Shown: in pieces, positions 57,087-64,000 of the stretch
How the letters are laid out: each line of letters begins with the position of its first letter
Position numbering within the stretch: the first letter of the stretch is position 1
Origin: a virus
Length of the DNA stretch: 64,000 bases
Virus record (IMG/VR): IMGVR_UViG_3300033146_004399
Location: 115,367 to 179,366 of that record
Direction: 5' to 3' (one strand)
Made by a program: the position numbers and the translations under genes
The notes under the pieces: model-generated
Seen by the model: only the letters and a program-made list of their open reading frames with translations
Told to the model about the DNA's origin: nothing
Databases searched by the model: none

Positions 57087-57890
57087 TTATCTAGATTTTT
57101 TTAACCCAGCTAAAATAAGTTGTTCATTAAGCATATTTTCAAAAGCTGAGTCTTTAGCTTCGAATTTGTCCTCTACATAATCATCTTCAACAGAACGTCT
57201 GATTTTAATATCTTCAACATCGTCTTCGATATCATCGTCATCGTCATCATCATAATCTGCAGTATAATCATCAGTATAATCGTCATCGTAATCTACATCT
57301 TCATTCATAGCAGGAGCAGCTGATTTAGTTGTGTTTTCTTCTTTCAAAGCCTGCTTGATTGTAGCAAATTTTTCTACGATTTCTTCTTCACTACCTTCGC
57401 CTAAAAGTTTAGTAACAACTTTTCGTACGTCAGGGGATAAAGATTCAACAAGTTTTGATTTCTTAACTTCGCCCTTAAGCTGGTCAAGATCTTCAATACT
57501 TTCTTGATACATTTCGGCAAGTTTATTAAACTCGTCTCTATGTCGTTTAGCCGTTGATTCATTAATGAGAGGATATATAATCGCTTTCATTTCTTCAAGA
57601 GCTTTTACTTCAGGTGATTCTAGGTGTTCAACCATAACCTGTGCTTTAATTTCAGAGTACATTTCTTTAAGAGCTTTTGTAAATCTCTTTGTGTAAACTC
57701 TTTTCATGTTCTCTTTGATATTAGAAACCAAATCTTCGTACTCATCTTTGAGGTTGGCTTCCATTATTTCGTATTTTTCAGTGAGTTCAGTTTCAAGTTT
57801 TTTCTTCTCAGTTAATTTCCAAGAATCAAGTTTGCCTTTAAGCGCTGATTGCTGAGACTCAGTAAGTTTGATATCTGCTAAAATACTCAT
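57087..57890 (-). CDS. prohead core scaffold protein (gp22-like)
   Basis: 267 aa, helical coiled coil (WKLTEKKKLETELTEKYEIM) with a very acidic Asp/Tyr stretch (about 200-235) and a basic/hydrophobic end (LNEQLILAGLKKSR). Such charge and its place between the gp21-like protease and the capsid gene fit the T4 core protein gp22, which shapes the prohead and is then degraded. AAAAGGAGG site; start abuts the protease stop. Confidence 0.8.
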   Translation of the reverse strand: MSILADIKLTESQQSALKGKLDSWKLTEKKKLETELTEKYEIMEANLKDEYEDLVSNIKENMKRVYTKRFTKALKEMYSEIKAQVMVEHLESPEVKALEEMKAIIYPLINESTAKRHRDEFNKLAEMYQESIEDLDQLKGEVKKSKLVESLSPDVRKVVTKLLGEGSEEEIVEKFATIKQALKEENTTKSAAPAMNEDVDYDDDYTDDYTADYDDDDDDDIEDDVEDIKIRRSVEDDYVEDKFEAKDSAFENMLNEQLILAGLKKSR

Positions 57891-58795
57891 TAGTTGTCCT
57901 CCTTTTTAAGGTTTAAGGTATTTTTATCGTATCCTAAATGATCGATTTTTGTTTTTAGTTTTTCGGAAATTGTTTTGCCGTAGATACGACTAATAAATTC
58001 CATGTTTTCTTCATTAACAGAGATTCTTTCATGTTCAGCACCCTTTTTAAGAAGAATGTGATAATCATGAGACATATGGAAATTTAAATAACCATAAGAA
58101 TCTTTTTCGCCTTCAACAATATAAAATTTATTGTTTTCAGCTTCATCGCCTCCAACATAATATCTGCGTTCCTGTTCAGGAGTTTCTACATCTTCATCGA
58201 GAATTTCTTCAACGAGGAAGTTTAGGTTTGTTACATAATCCTCATCTTCAGTTACTACTTCAGCAACTTCAGTCTGTTTACTTTCATAAACAGCGTTAGG
58301 ATATGCACCCGGTGTAGATGGGTCAGACACAATATCAAAAGTAACAAGTTTGAAGTCGTCTTGCACTTCATTAAGTCCATTCACTTCTTTGGTAGAACCA
58401 AAGCCACGAGATGATATACCAAGCTTCACACCACTTTTAATAAGACTTTCGAGAATTTTACCAGCTGGTGTTTGTAACACTTCAGCTTCACCTATAACAG
58501 AACCAGAAGGATCCATAGTAAGTGCAGTAATTTTATGAGACACCTTATCAAGGTGGATTTTAGCATCATCTGGATGATCTAATTCCCCAAGCATTCTGCC
58601 CTCAACAACCATATCGGTCGTGGAAGAAAGCGCACTTTCTAGTACAGCTCGAGGATAAGTTCGTCTGTTACCATTAGGGGTATCAGATTTCTGAAAGATG
58701 CCTTTTAGACGGAACTTTTTGGGCATACCATCTTCGTTGAGTTCTTGTATTTCGTAAGAGAATTCGTTAAACTCTTGTAAGATGTTATTAGCCAT
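57890..58795 (-). CDS. prohead maturation protease (gp21-like)
   Basis: 301 aa. S80-type prohead protease: RRTYPRAVLESAL, GRMLGELDHPDDAKI (catalytic His in LDHP), GVKLGISSRGFGS (catalytic Ser in ISSRG), and FKLVTFDIVSDPSTPGA. It cuts scaffold, capsid N-terminus and internal proteins at (I/L)-x-E type sites during maturation. The acidic C-terminal ~100 residues are extra. GAAGAGGAGG site; overlaps the scaffold start. Confidence 0.9.
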   Translation of the reverse strand: MANNILQEFNEFSYEIQELNEDGMPKKFRLKGIFQKSDTPNGNRRTYPRAVLESALSSTTDMVVEGRMLGELDHPDDAKIHLDKVSHKITALTMDPSGSVIGEAEVLQTPAGKILESLIKSGVKLGISSRGFGSTKEVNGLNEVQDDFKLVTFDIVSDPSTPGAYPNAVYESKQTEVAEVVTEDEDYVTNLNFLVEEILDEDVETPEQERRYYVGGDEAENNKFYIVEGEKDSYGYLNFHMSHDYHILLKKGAEHERISVNEENMEFISRIYGKTISEKLKTKIDHLGYDKNTLNLKKEDN

Positions 58796-60135
58796 TATAC
58801 GTCTACCTCCTCTTCGCTATCATCATCGTCGTCGTCGTCATCATCATCACTTGATTCTTCATCTTTTTTAGGTGCTTTTGCACTTGATAGGAACTCAATA
58901 ATTTCCTTCATTTTAGAATCGTCAATACCTTTAACTTTAGCGGAATCTAAAGAACTAATAAGTCCTTGTACATATTCTGATTCAGGCGAATCAGCTTCTA
59001 ATTGTTTAAGGATTTTTTTGAAAATGTCAATAATTTTATTAACTTCTTCAGTGTCAAGATCATTGCCAACGCCTTCTTTAGGCGTTTCATCAGGAGTAGC
59101 AGGTGCTTCAGGAGCAGCAGGTACTTCACCTTCTTCAGCTAATCGATTAATTTGAGCAACTTTTTCTTCAGTAAGGTTATTTTCCTTAAAGAATCTTCTC
59201 TTCATCATACGACCTGGTTTTGAGTTAACAATACTTTCAAATATACTTACTACTGTATCTGAATCGCCTTCACCAATCATAAGAGTAGTTTTTGTGATTA
59301 ATTCTTCAAATAATACTTTCTCTAAAAGAAAAAGTTCTTTATTCTCATCCATGAAGTTTAAAACTGCTGTTTTAGCAAGCTCAACACTTTCAGTCGCAAG
59401 AATATTTTTAACCATTTTTTCAAATTTACCACGGAAAGAATCAGATTTCCATTTATCAGACAAGTGACCAGCTAAATTTTGCATAGCATCCATAGCATTT
59501 ACATTGTCTTTAATTTTAATAACATTAACTGGTTTACCCTGATCAATATTTACTTTGATAGGATATGGTGTCTTAAAAGCTACTCGTGAGAGTGTTGAAG
59601 GGACACCAGTTTTTTTATCACCGTCTACTTTTAATTGAAGTTTGCCCATAAAGTCTTCTTCCATGAGAGACTGAATGTCTTCGAGAAAAAAATCACGAAC
59701 ATCTCGAGCTTTTTTAATAGCACGAATTCTAGGTGACTCCATAATTTTTCTAGCTTTTCTGTCTTTAGCTTCGTTAAAAATGTATCGACTTTCATTTTTG
59801 AATTTAAGATTTACGCCAGTCATCATTTCACCGATTGTGATAGGTTCTTCATCATCAAGGTCAAAATACTTTTCAGTAACTTGATCAAGATAAGAATCAT
59901 CATTTTCGGAAAGACCAACCATCTCGAAATTACTCATGTTAAGAATTGAGTTTTCAAATTTGTAATCACAAAGATAAAAATCCTCTTTTTCTTCATCAAG
60001 TATAATCAATTTGTCGTCATACATTGAAACCAAAGCAGCGTTGTCGGAAGCTGCGAGTGCTTCAGCAATTTTGCCGAATACTTTCTCAGAGCTTTTATCT
60101 ACAACTTGTTTGAACTTATTATACGTAAGCTGCAT
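58795..60135 (-). CDS. head morphogenesis protein of unknown role
   Basis: 446 aa between portal and protease, where T4 has gp67/gp68. The last ~20 residues are an Asp/Glu run (SSDDDDDDDDDDSEEE), and the section before is Pro/Ala/Glu-rich (EVPAAPEAPATPDETP). The N-terminal half (MQLTYNKFKQVVDKSSEKVF) is helical and basic in places. Probably a prohead core component. No clear homologue recognised. Good TAGGAGG site. Confidence 0.6.
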   Translation of the reverse strand: MQLTYNKFKQVVDKSSEKVFGKIAEALAASDNAALVSMYDDKLIILDEEKEDFYLCDYKFENSILNMSNFEMVGLSENDDSYLDQVTEKYFDLDDEEPITIGEMMTGVNLKFKNESRYIFNEAKDRKARKIMESPRIRAIKKARDVRDFFLEDIQSLMEEDFMGKLQLKVDGDKKTGVPSTLSRVAFKTPYPIKVNIDQGKPVNVIKIKDNVNAMDAMQNLAGHLSDKWKSDSFRGKFEKMVKNILATESVELAKTAVLNFMDENKELFLLEKVLFEELITKTTLMIGEGDSDTVVSIFESIVNSKPGRMMKRRFFKENNLTEEKVAQINRLAEEGEVPAAPEAPATPDETPKEGVGNDLDTEEVNKIIDIFKKILKQLEADSPESEYVQGLISSLDSAKVKGIDDSKMKEIIEFLSSAKAPKKDEESSDDDDDDDDDDSEEEVDV

Positions 60136-60192
60136 TAATTTCCTCCTATTGAGATTGAATTTAGTTAATGTGTTTATTGTGTTGTGCGAACA

Positions 60193-63100
60193 TTATTTAC
60201 TCATCTTCACCTTTTCGTTTAATGTGCGCTGTATTTTATTTGAGCTTCTATAGGCTTTTAATAAACCCCTAAATTCTCCCTCAATGATCATTCGGGTTGC
60301 ACTATTCTTTTGCTCATATTTTATCTTGTCACTATTATTATCTTTATGTACTTTTTCGTAAAGATTAACATATTTTAATAATTTTTCAACATCTTTATTG
60401 CTTTCAAAGAGCCATTTACCACCATCAAACTCTATAAAATTGGCTCCAGCAACTTCTAATCCTGCTTCTCCGCCACCAGCAGGAGGTGCTTCACCGCCAG
60501 CAGGTGCTTCTTGCCCTCCCATTCCACCTTCAGGAGGTCCACCAGCTGCTCCGCCAGAAGCTCCACCACCCATTATATTGCCACCAAGATTTCCACCGCC
60601 AGCCATATCCATTCCTCCACCAGCAGATGCACCAAGATTTTGCATTTGAAGTTGCATCTGCATTTGCATTTGAATTTGCAATCTAATCTTCTGTATTTCT
60701 TGTTCAGACATACCAAGTATTTCTTTGTAAATCCATTCATCAGGTAAAAAGTTCTCTAACGTTCTAACTTGTTGTATAAGGGCAAATTGTTGATTTCTTA
60801 TCTCTATTTCCATTAACTGGTCTACATTAGATGGAGGTGTTAATTTAATTTTAAAGTCTCTTATTTCTTTAGAATCTATTTTTGAAAATACCAATTCAAT
60901 AAGAGCAATTTTTTCTAAACCTTTAATAATTAACTTCTGTATTCTTTCTATAGTTCTTGAAAATTGAACTTCTTGATTGGAGAGATACGATTTAGGGTCA
61001 TATGTTCCTGCACCAGCATCAGATGAATTACCACCAAGGTAACCAGTAGGAATACCCATAGTTCTTAATATTTGATCTTTGAAATATTTAACATCATCTA
61101 TCTCACCTAAATTTTGCCCACCAGGAAGTGTCTCAATTCTTGTCCCTTGACTATTCTGCCTTACGGGAATATAAAAGTCTTCGTCAACCGAATTATGAAC
61201 AAATACACCAGCTTCAGTTGCAAAGTTGTGATACTTCTCGATAGTTATATCACCAGTATCTTCTTTATAATCAAGCCATTCTATTTTAGTGACTTTATGA
61301 TTTTGATAATTTGACTGTTTAGATAAAAGTCTCAATTCTTTCCACGATTTCAAGCTCAATTTGTTTAAAATATTATAGTATTGCTTTCTACTAATTTCTT
61401 CTTGTAGTATAAAGTCTTGCATTTTATTATACTCAGAAGCTTTATCTAAGCAAATTGTTTCTATATTATCTAATCTTTGTGTTATAGAACTTAATACATT
61501 ATAATTATTTCTGATTAATACATTTTTTATGTATGTATATAAAAATCCGTTTTCTTTACAAAAGTTTGTAATTTCGTGTGAATATATTATAGCATTTTTT
61601 GTAAAATGTTGATCAATAACAAGTAATGTTTCTTCTTCCTTTTTTTTCATTTTTTCTTGAAATTTTTGAGTAGCAAGTTTTGTGTTTGGTGTTCTAAGAC
61701 TTTTAGTTTTTACTCCGCAAACTTCTTTTAACCACTGTTCGGAAGATTCATATCCTATTTCTCTCATAGCTTTTACAATAAAATGTGCATTAGGACCATT
61801 TACTTGTTTATTTGGTTTACAAAAGGTTTTCCATTCTTGCATCAATTTATTGTTGTTACACGCATTTTCCATAACATTAACGATAGATATATAGCCTTGA
61901 CTATTTGGCTGTGTTTCTTGTGCTATATTTTTCAAAAGAGACCAAAATTTATTTGTGACTTTATTTCTTATGGTCATCCCATTGATATATTTTTGTCTTA
62001 ATTTTGGATCAGAGAATTGCTTTTTCATATTTTTCGATCTTATATCGTTATAAATGTAAGACATATTTTGATGTAATTTTCTATGATTACTAAATGACAT
62101 TACTTTTAAATTATTAGGAGTATTGTTTAATTTATTAAAATCTTTGTGATGAATCGTTTTATTATTGTTAAAAGATGTAAATTTTCTATTTTTCCAATCA
62201 TCATACATATTTCCTACTAATCTGTGAGTATATTCATATTTACTAGTTTTTGGATTATATATTTTTTCATAACCATCAATTTTATCCCTATCTTCTTTAG
62301 AAGACAGTTTAGTATAGAATGGCATTAAAGCTTGTCCGTTTTTAAGATCTTGCGCTTCGCAATAAGAACCATCCCGCAACATAAATCTATGGTCTGGTGT
62401 TGTTCTCAATTCCTCGCCATTATCTAAAGTTACTTTAATTAATTTTGCATTCTTTCTAGTTACATCCGCCCATATAATTTTACCAGGTACTATTTGATTA
62501 TCATTTTCAACATCTATAGAATATGTCCAATTTTCATTACCAGATTTATATTCTTCAATCAATTCTGTTAGTGAAAGACTTCGACCATCTAAAAGTGGAA
62601 TTTTAGTATCTAAAGTTATACATAAAGGATTTGCCTTTTCATCTACTTCACCTGTTGTAGGATTAATAAATTTCTTTTTGCGGAATTGTCTTTTCAACGT
62701 TTCCATAAATTTATTAGCTTCTTTAGTTGGCATGGTACCGACATCTACATAAAATACTCTTCTCTCTGGAGCTCTTGATATTCTATATATAAGCATAGCG
62801 TCTTCCATAAGAGAAAGTTTTTTAAATGTCTTTCTGCCTGATTCTAATATAGAACGACCATATGGTTCAAATTCTTCATCCTCAATCCTGAAGTGAACAA
62901 TCTGCCATGGTTGAAAAACTCTATTTTCCTTCTCTTCATCTTCATATTCATATCTGAATTCAATAAGATTACCTTCCCTCTCAACTCTCTTCATATTCTC
63001 AGGTTTCTTAATTCTCTCCAAGGAGATTATATGTTTTGGATTATCTACGTTATCTACTATAACTTCAAGGAATTCATCACCTAATTTACAGGTATTTCTT

Positions 63101-63531
63101 ACTATGGACCAAAGATTAGAATTCATATCTAAATTTTCAAACATTAATTTATCAACAATTTCAATAATTTTATTGTTATCTGAACCAATTTCCATAACAT
63201 TTTTTTGAACATTAAATTGAGTTCCATTATCTGCATAAATGTTAATTGATTGATTAAGTTCAGGAATACGTATCATTTCTCTATATTCTTTATATCGAGT
63301 TGTACGATTGTTTGATGTTACAGTAGCTTCTTCAAGCCATGCGAAGGACTGCCAGCCAGGAGCATATGAGCCTTGATCTTTTGCAACTTCGGAAGGAACA
63401 TTTAAATCACGAGAACGGATTTTATATTTATTAATAAAATCTTGAATTTTTTTAGCGTTTTTATCAACTTTATTTTCACTAGTACTGTCGCCCTTACCAC
63501 CAAAAAAACCCCATCCGGTCTGTCCTGCCAT
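60193..63531 (-). CDS. portal vertex protein (gp20-like) containing an intein
   Basis: 1112 aa precursor: N-extein 303 aa, intein 477 aa, C-extein 332 aa; spliced portal 635 aa. Portal features: GWQSFAWLEEATVTSNNRTT, EYREMIRIPELNQSI, PWQIVHFRIED, EPYGRSILESGRKTFKKL, and after the intein DEDFYIPVRQNSQGTRIETL, PGGQNLGEIDDVKYFKDQIL. A Met/Gln repeat and a Gly/Ala/Pro-rich linker (~residues 960-1040) precede a basic helical end. It forms the dodecameric DNA gate of the head, nucleates assembly and binds the packaging motor. TAGGAG site. Confidence 0.92.
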   Translation of the reverse strand: MAGQTGWGFFGGKGDSTSENKVDKNAKKIQDFINKYKIRSRDLNVPSEVAKDQGSYAPGWQSFAWLEEATVTSNNRTTRYKEYREMIRIPELNQSINIYADNGTQFNVQKNVMEIGSDNNKIIEIVDKLMFENLDMNSNLWSIVRNTCKLGDEFLEVIVDNVDNPKHIISLERIKKPENMKRVEREGNLIEFRYEYEDEEKENRVFQPWQIVHFRIEDEEFEPYGRSILESGRKTFKKLSLMEDAMLIYRISRAPERRVFYVDVGTMPTKEANKFMETLKRQFRKKKFINPTTGEVDEKANPLCITLDTKIPLLDGRSLSLTELIEEYKSGNENWTYSIDVENDNQIVPGKIIWADVTRKNAKLIKVTLDNGEELRTTPDHRFMLRDGSYCEAQDLKNGQALMPFYTKLSSKEDRDKIDGYEKIYNPKTSKYEYTHRLVGNMYDDWKNRKFTSFNNNKTIHHKDFNKLNNTPNNLKVMSFSNHRKLHQNMSYIYNDIRSKNMKKQFSDPKLRQKYINGMTIRNKVTNKFWSLLKNIAQETQPNSQGYISIVNVMENACNNNKLMQEWKTFCKPNKQVNGPNAHFIVKAMREIGYESSEQWLKEVCGVKTKSLRTPNTKLATQKFQEKMKKKEEETLLVIDQHFTKNAIIYSHEITNFCKENGFLYTYIKNVLIRNNYNVLSSITQRLDNIETICLDKASEYNKMQDFILQEEISRKQYYNILNKLSLKSWKELRLLSKQSNYQNHKVTKIEWLDYKEDTGDITIEKYHNFATEAGVFVHNSVDEDFYIPVRQNSQGTRIETLPGGQNLGEIDDVKYFKDQILRTMGIPTGYLGGNSSDAGAGTYDPKSYLSNQEVQFSRTIERIQKLIIKGLEKIALIELVFSKIDSKEIRDFKIKLTPPSNVDQLMEIEIRNQQFALIQQVRTLENFLPDEWIYKEILGMSEQEIQKIRLQIQMQMQMQLQMQNLGASAGGGMDMAGGGNLGGNIMGGGASGGAAGGPPEGGMGGQEAPAGGEAPPAGGGEAGLEVAGANFIEFDGGKWLFESNKDVEKLLKYVNLYEKVHKDNNSDKIKYEQKNSATRMIIEGEFRGLLKAYRSSNKIQRTLNEKVKMSK
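61192..62622 (-). mobile_element. intein with HNH endonuclease in the portal protein
   Basis: 477 aa, from Cys1 (CITLDTKIPLLDG) to the end GVFVHN, followed by Ser as +1 residue. Block B lies at RTTPDHRFMLRDG (T-x-x-H), block F/G at YHNFATEAGVFVHN. The middle carries an HNH-like nuclease (YTHRLVGNMYDDW, NKTIHHKDFNKLNNTPNNL, SNHRKLH), so the intein can probably home. The insertion falls at ANPL|S-VDEDFYIP, a conserved portal stretch, as expected for selection against loss. Confidence 0.92.
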
Positions 63532-63564
63532 TATTTACTCCTATATGATGTATAAAACGAATTT

Positions 63565-63584
63565 GTGTCTTCAGGAGAAGACAC
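63565..63584. terminator. hairpin before the portal gene
   Basis: GTGTCTTC, AGGA loop, GAAGACAC (8 pairs), followed on the minus strand by AAATTCGTTTT. A weak terminator or processing site between the small gene upstream and the portal. Confidence 0.55.
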
Positions 63585-63599
63585 GATATTTAGGAAAGA

Positions 63600-63935
63600 T
63601 TAATAACCCATTAAATCTCGTACGATAGAGAAGAGTTGATGAGCTTTTTCTCTGGTTAAAACAACACCATCAATTTCATCATTAATTCTATCTGCCATAT
63701 CTCTAAAATTTACTTCAAAATCTAAATTTTTAATTATACCTGTAATTTTAGATTCAGTTTCTAAGCGAATACGAGCTTTGTTCTCTTTAGAAGCTTCTTC
63801 TTGCTCTTCTTCTTGCTCATTATCAAATTCATCAATTTCAGCCCATTCATCATCTGTATCAATATCTTTTTCTTCTTCTTTTAAAATAAAAAGTTCATCA
63901 TCTAATTTCTTTCTTAAATCTATTATACTACCCAT
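63600..63935 (-). CDS. acidic structural or assembly protein upstream of portal
   Basis: 111 aa from ATG 63935, whose GAGGAG site lies eight bases upstream; the longer frame to 63950 includes that site. A central Glu/Asp-rich stretch (EWAEIDEFDNEQEEEQEEAS) is followed by a helical domain. Position before the portal suggests a head or neck assembly role. Not recognised. Confidence 0.55.
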   Translation of the reverse strand: MGSIIDLRKKLDDELFILKEEEKDIDTDDEWAEIDEFDNEQEEEQEEASKENKARIRLETESKITGIIKNLDFEVNFRDMADRINDEIDGVVLTREKAHQLFSIVRDLMGY

Positions 63936-63946
63936 TATAAAACTCC

Positions 63947-64000
63947 TCAACTAACTTCTTTAGTTAGATTCTTATTAATTTTCATAGTTAGATTAATATG
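63947..64000 (-). CDS. possible end of an upstream minus-strand gene (partial)
   Basis: The minus strand is open from the window edge to TGA at 63947-63949 (ending ...MKINKNLTKEVS), and the stop overlaps the ribosome binding site of the next gene. Too short to identify; the T4 order would place a tail or terminase gene here. Confidence 0.25.
   Translation of the reverse strand, partial: HINLTMKINKNLTKEVS

Noticed and set aside
57120-57145. Another AGCATATTTT element
   Set aside because: It lies inside the scaffold coding sequence, on the strand opposite to all neighbouring genes, so chance is the simpler explanation.
60398-60747. Pro-rich and Leu/His-rich open frames on the plus strand
   Set aside because: They mirror the Gly/Ala/Pro-rich and Met/Gln-repeat coding of the portal in antisense; composition artefact.
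1-64000. tRNA genes
   Set aside because: No stretch showed a convincing T-loop (GGTTCRA) with matching acceptor stem on reading; the GGTTCAGG at 23823 belongs to a short leader hairpin without a cloverleaf.
1-64000. CRISPR array or insertion sequence
   Set aside because: No regularly spaced direct repeats and no transposase-like gene; repeats found are coding paralogues or short motifs.

Overview
The window looks like part of a large, strictly lytic, T4-like myovirus genome. It is very AT-rich (about 30% GC by eye). The evidence is a gp20-like portal, gp21-like prohead protease, gp22-like acidic scaffold and gp23-like major capsid protein in T4 order on the minus strand, a gp41/gp61-like helicase and primase pair, and a gp55-like late sigma factor. 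Nearly all non-coding gaps are short. I see no tRNA genes, CRISPR arrays, insertion sequences or integrase. The host is unknown; a phage-borne lipoprotein and a class 3 lipase fit a bacterium with an outer membrane, but this is only suggestive.

Layout. 1-3.3 kb (+): end of an RNase Z-like metallo-beta-lactamase-fold gene, an RNA ligase, a GNAT-like protein and small early-type genes, closed by a bidirectional terminator. 3.3-11.5 kb (-): a tail-fibre region built from repeated cassettes (small 117-120 aa protein, fibre shaft, short tip protein), with a spherulin-4-type glycosidase fibre and a lipase. 11.8-15.2 kb (+): Hsp20-DnaK chaperone operon, dnaK being interrupted by a group I intron with a GIY-YIG endonuclease. 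15.2-23.3 kb: one CheW-like gene (+), then a minus-strand block of mostly unknown proteins including a nucleotidyltransferase and a nucleotidyltransferase-RNA ligase fusion; several start with a short leader resembling T4 capsid-targeting sequences. 23.4-48.5 kb (+): replication and takeover genes (membrane PAS/GAF sensor, tubulin/FtsZ-like GTPase, primase, helicase, sigma factor, UDP-galactopyranose mutase-like enzyme, SPASM-like protein, PRPP synthetase, dUTPase), several free-standing homing endonucleases and a large family of small Cys4 proteins. 48.6-55.3 kb: lipoprotein, small genes on both strands, two more homing endonucleases and a set of look-alike terminators. 55.4-64 kb (-): head morphogenesis genes, with an intein inside the portal.

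The most unusual observation is the small CxxC...C...CxxW family (about a dozen members, 33-48 kb). Three members carry C-terminal tails that resemble fragments of this phage's own head proteins: two match adjacent stretches of the major capsid protein and one matches the portal just downstream of its intein site. Second, the major capsid gene stops early, and its expected C-terminus (GFLARYG region) continues in the +1 frame. Third, the phage combines a tubulin, a membrane PAS-PAS-GAF-PAS sensor without kinase, a CheW-like protein and a DnaK with an intron.

Expression signals repeat. Six promoters share TTGgA-N16-TATAAT. An AGCATATTTAAT-like element lies just upstream of eight genes. A TAAGATAAT element abuts or precedes several start codons. 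Five CACTC/GAGTG hairpins end genes in the 49-55 kb region. Roughly a dozen mostly small genes look interrupted by one frameshift or stop codon; either the accessory genes are decaying, or the assembly has errors, or some are translationally recoded.
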